From Ktedonobacteria bacterium (lineage in GTDB: Bacteria; Chloroflexota; Ktedonobacteria; Ktedonobacterales; JACDGC01): a stretch of DNA of 64,000 bases. The notes under the pieces were generated by a model. That model worked only from the letters and a program-made list of their open reading frames with translations, searched no databases and had not been told where the DNA came from. Below, in pieces: positions 37,394-45,249 of this stretch (position 1 is the first letter of the stretch; each line of letters starts with the position of its first letter). Made by a program: the position numbers and the translations under genes. The DNA lies in assembly GCA_027459785.1 (NCBI GenBank), contig DAIDGU010000045.1:121989-185988 (forward strand), in the 5' to 3' direction.

Positions 37394-37418
37394 TGGGGCG
37401 AAGTGGGGGAAAGTGGGT
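37394..37418 (+). promoter_or_regulatory. Three MraZ boxes
   Basis: TGGGG (37394-37398), TGGGG (37404-37408) and TGGGT (37414-37418), each spaced by exactly 5 nt. MraZ is known to bind TGGGN repeats with 5-nt spacing in its own promoter, so this is the expected autoregulatory operator about 180 nt before mraZ. Confidence 0.8.
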
Positions 37419-37478
37419 CATTTTGGCATCCCCGTTGCGTTTGCTCCTATCTCAGCGGTACGTGCAGGTAGCATTCCA

Positions 37479-37525
37479 GTCCGCTTTGGCGGACTTTGTG
37501 GCGGCACGCCCTTAAGCGCGCAAAT
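37479..37525. repeat. AGTCCGC hairpin repeat, copy 1
   Basis: AGTCCGC-TTTG-GCGGACT (37479-37496) followed by TTGTGGCGGCACGCCCTTAA and GCGCG. Lies in the mraZ leader. Related copies at 38023 and 58060. Confidence 0.7.
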
Positions 37526-37597
37526 GGTTTCAATCAATACCGCCCGCGCTTTCGGCACGACATTGCTACCTCGCGCGACTGGATCGGATCATACTGC

Positions 37598-38017
37598 ATG
37601 TTCCTCGGTGAGTATCAGCATACCATTGATGCCAAGGGGCGCATCGCGGTTCCCGCGAAGTTTCGCGGCGAACTGGCGCGCGGCATCGTGCTGGTACGCG
37701 GCATCGAGGACTGCATCTATGGCTACGCGCTGGATGTCTGGGAGGAGAAGGCGCGGGCCATCGACAATCTGGATGTGGATGATCGCACCCGCCACCGCAT
37801 CGAGCGGCGCTTTTTCAGCACCGCGCAGGATTGCGAGTTGGACGGCCAGGGGCGCGTCGTTCTGCCCGCCGTCTTCCGGCGCTATGCCAACCTGACGACG
37901 GAAGCTGTGGTCGTGGGCGCGCGCACCCGCTTCGAGATCTGGGATCGCACCCGCTGGGAGGCCTATCTGGACGAGATCGACAACGACGATTTCTCATCCA
38001 TCAAACTGCCATTCTAA
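37598..38017 (+). CDS. mraZ: Transcriptional regulator MraZ
   Basis: 139 residues from ATG 37598, where the family start MFLGEYQHTIDAKGRIAVPAKFR begins. Two AbrB/SpoVT-like repeats are present, each with a (D)xKGR or (D)xxGR turn (DAKGRIAVP; DGQGRVVLP). MraZ represses the division and cell-wall operon it heads, by binding TGGGN repeats, which are seen at 37394-37418. Flanked on both sides by copies of the AGTCCGC repeat. The ribosome site is weak. Confidence 0.96.
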   Translation: MFLGEYQHTIDAKGRIAVPAKFRGELARGIVLVRGIEDCIYGYALDVWEEKARAIDNLDVDDRTRHRIERRFFSTAQDCELDGQGRVVLPAVFRRYANLTTEAVVVGARTRFEIWDRTRWEAYLDEIDNDDFSSIKLPF

Positions 38018-38022
38018 TCTCC

Positions 38023-38100
38023 AGTCCGCGTCGGCGGACTTCGTGGCCGTAGGCCATTAGGCGCGAATGTATTGGCCGGCTGGCGCGGTTGCAACCGCCA
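38023..38100. repeat. AGTCCGC hairpin repeat, copy 2
   Basis: AGTCCGC-GTCG-GCGGACT (38023-38040), then TTCGTGGCCGTAGGCCATTA, GGCGCG and, after a short gap, GGCGCGGTT-GCAACCGCC-like inverted sequence to 38100. It fills the gap between mraZ and rsmH. Confidence 0.7.
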
Positions 38101-38148
38101 GTCTCTTCAACCGCCCGCGTCTCAGTGACAACCGAAGGAGCAGCATCC

Positions 38149-39099
38149 GTGGTCGAACCCCTCGCCGCCAGTGTCCACATCCCCGTCCTGCGCGACGCCG
38201 TCATCGCCTGGCTGCGCCCGCAGAGCGGCGGGCGCTATGTGGATGCGACGCTGGGCGGCGGCGGCCACACGGCGGCGTTGCTGGATGCTTCCGCGCCGGC
38301 GGGGCGCGTGCTGGCTATCGACGCCGACCCGGCGGCGCGGGCGCGGGCGGGGCAGCGTTTGGCAGCGGCGATCACCGCAGGGCGGCTGATCGTCGCCGCT
38401 GGCGACTTTCGTGATATGGCGCAGATCGCGGCGGCCCACGAGTTCGCGCCTGTAGCTGGTGTGCTCATGGATCTGGGCTTGTCGTCGGATGAACTGGCCG
38501 ACCGTGCGCGCGGCTTCGCCTTCGCCGTGGATGCCCCCCTGGATATGCGCTTCGATCCGACGCAGGGCGCGACAGCGGCGGACCTGCTAGCAACGCGCAG
38601 CGAAAGCGCGATTGCCGACATCTTGTTTCAGTATGGCGAGGAGCGCCAGAGCCGCGCCATCGCACGGCGCATCGTGGCGGCGCGTGCCAGCGCGCCCATC
38701 ACGCGCACGGCGCAGCTCGCATCGCTGGTGGCCGGCGTGGTGCATGGCCGCCCCGGCGGGATTCATCCCGCCACGCGCACATTTCAGGCGCTGCGCATCG
38801 CTGTCAACGGCGAACTGGACGCGCTGACGGCGGCGCTGCCGCAGGCGCTGGACCTGCTTGCGCCGGGCGGGCGCATCGCCGTCATCGCCTTTCATTCGCT
38901 GGAAGACCGCATCGTCAAACAATGGATGCGCGCGGAGGCACGCGGCTGCATCTGCCCGCCGCACGCGCCCGTCTGCACCTGTGGGCGCTCGCCGCGCCTA
39001 CGGATCTTGACACCGCATCCCCACGTGGCGGATGCAACCGAAGTCGCCGCCAACCCGCGCGCCAGCAGCGCGAAACTGCGGGTGGCGGAACGCATGTGA
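38149..39099 (+). CDS. rsmH: 16S rRNA (cytosine-1402-N4)-methyltransferase
   Basis: 316 residues from GTG 38149 (GAAGGAG 8 nt upstream). HIPVLRDAVIAWL, the SAM loop VDATLGGGGHTAALL, GVLMDLGLSSDEL, RGFAFAVDAPLDMRFDP and the C-terminal AVIAFHSLEDRIVKQWMR are all RsmH signatures. The Cys-rich CICPPHAPVCTCG segment near the end is the usual RsmH zinc-like element. It methylates C1402 in the 30S decoding centre. Second gene of the mra cluster. Confidence 0.97.
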   Translation: MVEPLAASVHIPVLRDAVIAWLRPQSGGRYVDATLGGGGHTAALLDASAPAGRVLAIDADPAARARAGQRLAAAITAGRLIVAAGDFRDMAQIAAAHEFAPVAGVLMDLGLSSDELADRARGFAFAVDAPLDMRFDPTQGATAADLLATRSESAIADILFQYGEERQSRAIARRIVAARASAPITRTAQLASLVAGVVHGRPGGIHPATRTFQALRIAVNGELDALTAALPQALDLLAPGGRIAVIAFHSLEDRIVKQWMRAEARGCICPPHAPVCTCGRSPRLRILTPHPHVADATEVAANPRASSAKLRVAERM

Positions 39100-39113
39100 G
39101 AGAGGACGCAGGG

Positions 39114-39440
39114 ATGACACATAACTCTCGCCCCTTGCCGCGCCTGGGGGGAATGCCCGGCGGCAGGCAGGATCGCGCACGGACGCCCGTTTGGCTTTGC
39201 CTGGTTATCGTCGGCCTGGCGGCATGGGTCTACCTGGGGCAGACCGACCGCGTGAGCGCGGCGAACGCCCGTTTGCAGGACCAACAACAATTGCAGCAAA
39301 GCCTTATCGTGCAGCGCCAACTGGCGCTAGCGCACCTGGGGCGCATCACCGCACCGGCCTATGTGCTGGTCCAGGCGCAGGCGCTGGGCATGGTTCCCGC
39401 CGATTGGGGCGACGACGTGAGCGCGGGAGGCCAGCCATGA
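39114..39440 (+). CDS. ftsL: FtsL-like septum protein
   Basis: 108 residues from ATG 39114. A short cytosolic part, one membrane helix (WLCLVIVGLAAWVYLG, about 27-43), then a coiled coil (ANARLQDQQQLQQSLIVQRQLALAHL) outside. Position between rsmH and PBP2/FtsI and this topology define FtsL/FtsB-type proteins, which recruit and activate FtsWI; sequence itself is poorly conserved. Its stop overlaps the start of the next gene (ATGA at 39437-39440). Confidence 0.8.
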   Translation: MTHNSRPLPRLGGMPGGRQDRARTPVWLCLVIVGLAAWVYLGQTDRVSAANARLQDQQQLQQSLIVQRQLALAHLGRITAPAYVLVQAQALGMVPADWGDDVSAGGQP

Positions 39441-41230
39441 TGCCTTTCTCCTGCCACAACTGGCGCGACCGCCTGGCCGCGCACGCCGACCATCCCGAAC
39501 ACACCGTTTCTCCCGCGCGCCACTGGCTGCTGGGCGGCGCGCTGGCCTTCGCCCTCGCCGGCGTCGCGGGCCGCATCGCGTATTGGCAGATCGCGCGCCA
39601 CGCGCAACTCAGCACAATGGCGGCAGAACAGCAGCAGCACGCCGTCGTTATCCCCGCCCAGCGCGGCACGATCTATGATCGCAACGGCCAGGTGCTGGCG
39701 CTGACCGTGACGGAAGCTGCGGTTGTCGCCGATCCGCTGGTGATACAGACGCTCACGCCGGCGCAACGCGCCCAGGCGCTTCAGCAGCTCGCCACGGCGA
39801 CCGGCGTATCACCAGCGGTGCTGGCCCCCCAGGTCGCGCTGCCGACGGGCTATCGGGTGCTGACCGACGCCGCCGGTGGGGTGATCCATGTCGCGCCAGA
39901 GATCGCCGATGGGCTGCAAAACCAGATCGCAAGCGGCGCGCTGCCCGGTATTTCCTTGCAGATGCAGGCGTGGCGCGAGGAACCCGCCGGCGCGCTGGCG
40001 GGCCAGGTGCTCGGCTTCGTGCAGACGGATGACGGCGTGGGGCAATATGGCATCGAGGCGGAGGCCAACGCCTGGCTTGCGGGCCGGCCCGGTCGCGTCA
40101 TCGCCGCGCTGGATGCCGCCGGCGATCCCCTGGCGAGCGCGCCGCGCCGCATCATCCCCGCGCAGGCCGGCGCGGACCTCACCCTGACCTTGGACGCCAA
40201 CTTGCAAGCCATCGCCGAAACGGGCCTGCAACATGCCGTGGCGCAGACGGGGGCGACGGGGGGCAGCGTCATCATCGAGGAGCCGCAGACGGGGGCGATC
40301 CTGGCGCTGGCGAACGCGCCGGACTTTGATCCGAATCATTATGCGACGGCCAACGTCGCCGCTTTCCAAGATCCGGCCATCGCCAATATCTACGATCCTG
40401 GCTCGACGATGAAGGCGGTGACGATGGCGGCGGGCGTGGATAGCGGTACGATCACGCCTGACACAACCATCCAGGATAGCGGCACCATCACTGTCAGCGG
40501 CACGACGCTCGCCAACTGGAAGCATCTGGCCTGGGGCAGCGAGACGATGACGCAGGTCTTGCAGCATTCCTCGAACGTCGGCGCGGCCTGGGTGGCGTTG
40601 CATGTGGGCCATGATCGCTTCGATCAGTACCTCACGGGCTTCGGCTTCGGCGCAGCTTCCGGCGTGGCGCTGCCAGACGAGGTGCCGGGCCTGCTCGCGC
40701 CCAACGAGCCAACGGCGGACCTCACGAATCTGGATCTGGCGGAGAATGGTTTCGGCGAAAGCATCGGCGTGACGCCGCTGCAAATGGTGCTAGCCTATGG
40801 CGCGCTGGCGAATGGCGGTTTGCTCATGCGCCCGCAACTGGTCACGTCGCTGACCTTCCAGGGGCAGACGCGCACGTATGCGCCGGTGGCCGCGCGCCGC
40901 GTCGTCAGCACCCAGACCGCCGCGACGGTGACGCAGATGCTGACGGATGCGGCAGTCCACGGTGATGCGCAGACCTGGCTGATCCCCGGCTACGCTGTCG
41001 CTGCCAAGACCGGCACCTCCACACCCGATCCCCAGCATCCTTCCAGCACGTATGCCTCGGTCATCGGCTACGCGCCGGCGCAGCAGCCGCGCTTCGTCGT
41101 GCTGGTGAAGCTGGACCATCCGCAGTCGTCGATCTTTGGTGGCGGGGCGGCGGGGCCGCTCTGGCGGGCGCTCGTCCGCGAACTCCTCGCGTACTACCAC
41201 ATCGCACCCCAGGGAGGGCAACCAGCATGA
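39437..41230 (+). CDS. ftsI: Penicillin-binding protein 2 / FtsI transpeptidase
   Basis: 597 residues from ATG 39437, overlapping the ftsL stop by 4 nt. One N-terminal helix (WLLGGALAFALAGVAGRIAYW, about 30-50), a pedestal domain starting with VIPAQRGTIYDRNGQVLA, and the transpeptidase domain with SxxK in DPGSTMK, SxN in HSSNVG and KTG in AAKTGTS. It cross-links septal peptidoglycan. No C-terminal PASTA domain is present. Coupled to a 97-residue gene downstream by another ATGA overlap. Confidence 0.96.
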   Translation: MMPFSCHNWRDRLAAHADHPEHTVSPARHWLLGGALAFALAGVAGRIAYWQIARHAQLSTMAAEQQQHAVVIPAQRGTIYDRNGQVLALTVTEAAVVADPLVIQTLTPAQRAQALQQLATATGVSPAVLAPQVALPTGYRVLTDAAGGVIHVAPEIADGLQNQIASGALPGISLQMQAWREEPAGALAGQVLGFVQTDDGVGQYGIEAEANAWLAGRPGRVIAALDAAGDPLASAPRRIIPAQAGADLTLTLDANLQAIAETGLQHAVAQTGATGGSVIIEEPQTGAILALANAPDFDPNHYATANVAAFQDPAIANIYDPGSTMKAVTMAAGVDSGTITPDTTIQDSGTITVSGTTLANWKHLAWGSETMTQVLQHSSNVGAAWVALHVGHDRFDQYLTGFGFGAASGVALPDEVPGLLAPNEPTADLTNLDLAENGFGESIGVTPLQMVLAYGALANGGLLMRPQLVTSLTFQGQTRTYAPVAARRVVSTQTAATVTQMLTDAAVHGDAQTWLIPGYAVAAKTGTSTPDPQHPSSTYASVIGYAPAQQPRFVVLVKLDHPQSSIFGGGAAGPLWRALVRELLAYYHIAPQGGQPA

Positions 41231-41520
41231 TCCACACACCATCACTGACCGCCCGCGCGGTCCCTTGCGGTCCCCAGACCACCGCTGGCACGCGCCCGCC
41301 GCGCCGGCCCCTGCGCGAACTGCGCGCTGCGCTGGCCGACGGCTGGGAACTGGTGCAACCGATCTTCGTGCGCCCGCAGTGGGCCGCGCTGGACGACCGC
41401 CAGATGGCGCTGCACTTCGTGCTGCAACGCGACCACGCGACGCGCCTGGTGTCGCTGCCTGCCACACGCGCCCTCCGGCGCTTCATCCAACAACACGCTT
41501 GGCGGGTGCAGGGACGCTAG
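41227..41520 (+). CDS. Small basic protein coupled to ftsI
   Basis: 97 residues; its ATG overlaps the ftsI stop (ATGA, 41227-41230), so it is translated with the division cluster. Basic, with REL-RAALADGWELVQPIF and LHFVLQRDHATRLVSLPATRALRRF segments and no membrane helix. The family is not recognised. GC use fits the genome. The overlap argues that it is real and connected with cell division or wall synthesis. Confidence 0.65.
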   Translation: MIHTPSLTARAVPCGPQTTAGTRPPRRPLRELRAALADGWELVQPIFVRPQWAALDDRQMALHFVLQRDHATRLVSLPATRALRRFIQQHAWRVQGR

Positions 41521-41570
41521 GGCGGCTTAACGGGGAAGACAGCAGGTAGGAAATTATGCGTTATCCGCCG

Positions 41571-42107
41571 TCAATTCTCGCTCGGCATGTCGTCCAGCGC
41601 GAGGTGGGTGAGCGCAGCCCAGCGTTGATCTTCCTGCACCTCACAATTGCAGGGGTTCAGGTTGCGATTGTTGCCACAAACGGGGCAGATGCCCGCGCAG
41701 TCCTCCCGGCACAGGGGCTGATCTGGCAGGTTGAGGATGATTTGCTGGCGCAGCATCTCGGTGAGATCCAGGTGGTGGCGCGCGTCGATGGGGAAGCCTT
41801 GCTCTTCGCTGACCGGCGGCATCGGTCGCCCCGAAAGCACCTCGATTGTGGGCAGGAACATCTCCGAAAACTCGACGTGCAGTGGCTGCTCGAAGTCTTC
41901 CAGGCAGCGCACGCACTGCAAGCGCACGGTGGTATCCGCCGTCCCCGTCGCCAGGATGCCCTGGTTCGTGCGCTGGAAGCGCACCTCGCCGGTGACAGGC
42001 GCGACGACGGTGGCATCCGGATCGTGCAGGTCGATGGCCCCCTCGATGGACTGGCGCTGATCGCTCCCCACGGGGGCTTTGAGGAGTTGGGCTACATTGT
42101 ATAACAT
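41571..42107 (-). CDS. YceD/DUF177-family protein
   Basis: 178 residues from ATG 42107 (AAGGAG 11 nt upstream). LYNVAQLLKAPVGSDQRQSIEG, VRLQCVRCLEDFEQPLHVEFSE and the C-terminal CREDCAGICPVCGNNRN are the DUF177 pattern; the two Cys pairs can bind zinc. YceD homologues are usually coded just before rpmF (L32) and have been tied to 23S rRNA processing. No rpmF follows here; the next gene on this strand is off in the other direction. Confidence 0.88.
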   Translation of the reverse strand: MLYNVAQLLKAPVGSDQRQSIEGAIDLHDPDATVVAPVTGEVRFQRTNQGILATGTADTTVRLQCVRCLEDFEQPLHVEFSEMFLPTIEVLSGRPMPPVSEEQGFPIDARHHLDLTEMLRQQIILNLPDQPLCREDCAGICPVCGNNRNLNPCNCEVQEDQRWAALTHLALDDMPSEN

Positions 42108-42149
42108 CTTTTGCGCTGCTCCTTGTATCATCTCAGTATAGCACAAGGT

Positions 42150-42773
42150 TCATGCTGTCGTCCCGGCCACCAGCGTGCCACGCCAGGGAAAGCCGGCAGG
42201 GATGGGCTGGGTCGCCGTGATGCGTAGGCCGGCGGCACGGACCACCTCGGCCAGTTCGGTTGCGGTGAGGGTACGATGGTGCTGGGCATCCGCCAGGTGC
42301 AAGGCCACATCGTAGGCCGGCCACCACCAGCCGTGGCGCGTGAAATCCGCCACGATCATCCGCCCGCCAGGTGCCAGGCATCCCGCCAGATCGCGCAGTG
42401 AGCGCACCGGATCGCGCAGATAATGGGCCACGTTCGTGCAGAGGATGAGATCGAATGGTCCCGCGTGCCGCAGATCTGATGGCAGCGGATCGTTGAGGTT
42501 CAGCACGAAGAGGCGGGCGCGGTCGCCCAGTTTGGCGCGCGCCTGTGCGATCATCGCCGTACTCGCGTCCGTCCCGTTCAGGTGCAGCCCCGCTTGCCGT
42601 GCGGCCAATTGTTGCAACAACCACCCCGTGCCGCAACCGGCATCCAGCACCGGCATCCCCGCCTGCAAGCCCTCGCTGGCGAGCGCGAGGACGGGCGCGA
42701 GCATCGTGGCCGTGAAGGCGGCCCACTGCTGATCGTACCTTTGGGCTAGCCGCCCCTGATAGTGTCGGCGCAT
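42150..42773 (-). CDS. SAM-dependent methyltransferase, class I
   Basis: 207 residues. Motif I is VLDAGCGTGWLLQQLA, motif II region NGTDASTAMIAQARAK, and FDLILCTNVAHYLRDPVRSLRDLAGCLAPGGRMIVADF gives motifs III-IV of UbiE-like small-molecule methyltransferases. Substrate unknown. It ends 43 bp upstream of the YceD gene start on the same strand, so the two may be co-transcribed. The start at 42773 lacks a clear ribosome site; nearby alternatives exist. Confidence 0.88.
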   Translation of the reverse strand: MRRHYQGRLAQRYDQQWAAFTATMLAPVLALASEGLQAGMPVLDAGCGTGWLLQQLAARQAGLHLNGTDASTAMIAQARAKLGDRARLFVLNLNDPLPSDLRHAGPFDLILCTNVAHYLRDPVRSLRDLAGCLAPGGRMIVADFTRHGWWWPAYDVALHLADAQHHRTLTATELAEVVRAAGLRITATQPIPAGFPWRGTLVAGTTA

Positions 42774-42891
42774 GCGTTCGCCCTCTTTCCGCTCGCCCGT
42801 CTCTTGACAGCCCCATTTTCGGTGCTAGACTCGACTTATCAGCGGCGGGCGGTTGCGCCCGCCTGCGTATCTTAATTCAGGAGGCTCCGGC

Positions 42892-43080
42892 ATGGATAAC
42901 AAAATGATTGGTGGCGCGCTGACGGCACTGGGCGTCATCGGCGCGCTCCTGGGCGTGTATCTCTTCGATCTCAGCAATGGCCTCTTTCCGAAAAAATTGG
43001 TCGCCGCGCTCGTCCTCGGCGTCATCTTCATCGCGGTGGGCGTATTCCTGGCGCTGCGTCCCGCGAAAGCCGCCGCGTAG
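42892..43080 (+). CDS. Small two-helix membrane protein
   Basis: 62 residues from ATG 42892 (AGGAGG 8 nt upstream). Two hydrophobic helices (about 6-24 and 37-55) with a short NGLFPKKL turn between. No family recognised. It follows an own promoter region and precedes a 145-bp stretch with GGGCGACCAC-type repeats. Confidence 0.7.
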   Translation: MDNKMIGGALTALGVIGALLGVYLFDLSNGLFPKKLVAALVLGVIFIAVGVFLALRPAKAAA

Positions 43081-43146
43081 GTATGGCGGATGGCAACATG
43101 GAGGTCACGGCAAAGATAGAACGCGGTTTGGTTGCTGATGAGCCAG

Positions 43147-43193
43147 GGCGACCACCCCCAAAACCAGGGCGACCACAAGGGTACGCCCCTACA
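43147..43193. repeat. AGGGCGACCAC repeat units
   Basis: Two direct units (CCAGGGCGACCAC) followed by AAGGGTACGCCCCTACA, which inverts part of the unit. Related to the sequence translated inside recG at 26452-26480. Confidence 0.6.
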
Positions 43194-43225
43194 CACCGGA
43201 TGGCGAGTCACGTTCCGGTTGGCGC

Positions 43226-44467
43226 TCAGACCTTTTCCGTGACTTTCCGTGAGGCTTTCCGCGGCTTCCCTGTCCCCGTCGCTGTCGCTGAGCGTGTTCC
43301 CGTCGCCTTTGGTTGCAGCGAGGCGATGCGGCGGGCGGCTTCGGCGATGCGGTCGTCCGGCGCGGTGAGCGCGATGCGCACATAGCCCTCGCCGTGGTCG
43401 CCGAAGTTCACTCCCGGCGTCACCACCACGCCCGTCGCGTCCAGTAAGCGGTCCGTGAAGCCGCGCGAGGTTTCGCCCGCCGGCACATGTGGCCAGAGAT
43501 AGAGGCTCGCCTCCGGCACGGCCAGCTCCAGGCCAGCGGATCGGCATGCCTCCACCAGCAGGTCGCGCCGGCGCTCATAGACGGCGTTGCGCCCCGCGAT
43601 CCAGCTTGGTGGCAGGGCCAGCGCGGCGAGGGCGGCATGCTGAATCACGTTGAACATGCCGGTGTCGATCTGCGTCTTGAGCGTCTTGAAGGCTTCCACC
43701 ACCTCGGCATTGCCCACGAGCATGCCCACGCGGAAGCCGGCCATGTTATACGTCTTCGAAAACGAGTGCAGTTCCACCGCGATCTCTTGCGCGCCCGGAA
43801 TCTGCAAGATGCTCAGCGGGCTGGCGTCGCCATAGGTCACGTCGGCATAGGCGTTGTCGTGCGCGATCAGCACATCATGTTGGCGGCCCCAGGCGATGGC
43901 TTCCTCGAAGAACTGCCGGTTGGCCGACGCGCCGGTGGGGTTGTTAGGATAGTTCAACCACAGCAGCTTGGCTTTGCGCGCCACGTCCGCCGGGATGGCG
44001 CCGAGGTCCGGCAGCCAGCCCCGCTCCGCGCTCAGCGGCACGGTGACGGGTGTGCCGGTGGCGATGAGCGTCCCCATCAGGTACGTGGTATAGCCCGGAT
44101 CGGGGATGAGCGCGACATCGCCAGGATCGAGCATCACCAGCGGCAGGTGTGCCAGCCCCTCTTTCGAGCCGAGCATCAGCGCCACTTCGTGGTCAGGATC
44201 GAGCGTCACGCCGAAGCGCCGCTGGAAATAATCCGCGATGGCCTGGCGCAGTTCAGGGAAGCCGTAATAGCCAGGGTAGCGCTGATTCATGGGATCGTGC
44301 GCGGCAGCGCACATGCGGTCGATCACGGGGTCCGGCGTGGGCATATCGGGATCGCCCATCGTGAGCGGGATGACATCGACGCCGGCGGCGCGCTTCTCCG
44401 CGATGAGTTGCGCCGACTTGGCGAAATGGTACGGCGGCATCGAACGCAGCCGTCGCGAGATCTGCAT
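43226..44467 (-). CDS. PLP-dependent aminotransferase class I/II (LL-DAP aminotransferase-like)
   Basis: 413 residues from ATG 44467 (GGAGG 9 nt upstream). Fold-type I signatures: YPGYYGFPELRQAIADY, LNYPNNPTGA, the Asp in LIAHDNAYADV and the PLP Lys in HSFSKTYNMAGFRVGM. The MPPYHFAKSAQLIAEKRAAGVDVI start and overall pattern resemble DapL/alanine-type aminotransferases. Likely amino acid or diaminopimelate transamination; exact substrate is open. Ends with a C-terminal basic tail rich in Lys/Arg/Thr. Confidence 0.9.
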   Translation of the reverse strand: MQISRRLRSMPPYHFAKSAQLIAEKRAAGVDVIPLTMGDPDMPTPDPVIDRMCAAAHDPMNQRYPGYYGFPELRQAIADYFQRRFGVTLDPDHEVALMLGSKEGLAHLPLVMLDPGDVALIPDPGYTTYLMGTLIATGTPVTVPLSAERGWLPDLGAIPADVARKAKLLWLNYPNNPTGASANRQFFEEAIAWGRQHDVLIAHDNAYADVTYGDASPLSILQIPGAQEIAVELHSFSKTYNMAGFRVGMLVGNAEVVEAFKTLKTQIDTGMFNVIQHAALAALALPPSWIAGRNAVYERRRDLLVEACRSAGLELAVPEASLYLWPHVPAGETSRGFTDRLLDATGVVVTPGVNFGDHGEGYVRIALTAPDDRIAEAARRIASLQPKATGTRSATATGTGKPRKASRKVTEKV

Positions 44468-44642
44468 CGTTGGAAACCTCCAGGAGAAATTGGAGAGCGG
44501 GGATTGGGTTGCTCCACATTGAGCATAGCACACTTTGTCGTCGCCACGTGCGGTGGCTGCTACAATTGGCGGCACATACACTTAATAGTGAATAACAACA
44601 GCTATATGATACACTGGAAAAGAGCAAAGGAGGATTAGACCC

Positions 44643-44954
44643 ATGTTGATACAAAAGATCGTCGATCTTTTGCCGGAAATTGCTCAGCTAAGCTCACAAG
44701 ATCAGGAAACGATTGCTGAAGACATCTATGCCGATTTGGTGGATGCCAAATTCCGTCGCAATCTTGAAAATGGGGAGCCGATGCCGGCTTTTGAGGCAGC
44801 TGTGCGTGAGGCCAAAGAACAAGCCGCGCGTGGCGAAACGATGTCGCTAGATGAATGGCTGGCGGACGAAACGTACATGCGGCATCAAGGCAGCTATTTG
44901 TTCGCAGGACCAGCTTGGGCGAATGTCCTGTTCGCCATATACAAACAGTATTGA
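44643..44954 (+). CDS. Small protein, possibly antitoxin-like
   Basis: 103 residues, with AGGAGG 10 nt before ATG 44643. Acidic and helical (LPEIAQLSSQDQETIAEDIYADLVDA; FEAAVREAKEQAARGETMSLDEWLADE), which recalls RelB/Phd-type antitoxins but without a clear DNA-binding motif. GC is lower than in the neighbours. No intact toxin frame follows, so this may be a leftover of a toxin-antitoxin pair or an unrelated protein. Confidence 0.5.
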   Translation: MLIQKIVDLLPEIAQLSSQDQETIAEDIYADLVDAKFRRNLENGEPMPAFEAAVREAKEQAARGETMSLDEWLADETYMRHQGSYLFAGPAWANVLFAIYKQY

Positions 44955-45190
44955 CCATGGCGACCTGGAAGCGATTGTGCTGGTCGGGCTGGGTGAGCTG
45001 CTGACGCTGATTAAACTCTTCACCATCTCGCCATCAGGGCGATCTTCGCGCTGCGCGACGCGCCCGCCAGGAATCCCGCGCCGCTCGAATCCACCCGCGC
45101 ATCACCGACCGCCAGCACCTAAAGTTGTCCATTCAATTCAGCCATGCCATCAACGTGACCATTTTCATATCCCATTCGTGCTACGCCGTC
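44955..45190. other. Intergenic stretch, no gene seen
   Basis: 236 bp after the antitoxin-like gene. Open in some frames but without start or family signal; may hold debris of a former partner gene. Confidence 0.35.
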
Positions 45191-45219
45191 TTGTACAGAT
45201 TTTTGATGTATGGTATAGT
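45191..45219 (+). promoter_or_regulatory. Sigma70 promoter of the D,D-carboxypeptidase gene
   Basis: TTGTAC (45191-45196), 17-nt spacer, TATAGT (45214-45219), about 30 nt before the start codon. Confidence 0.75.
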
Positions 45220-45249
45220 AGCGGGGCAATCGAAGGAGAGATGCCGACT

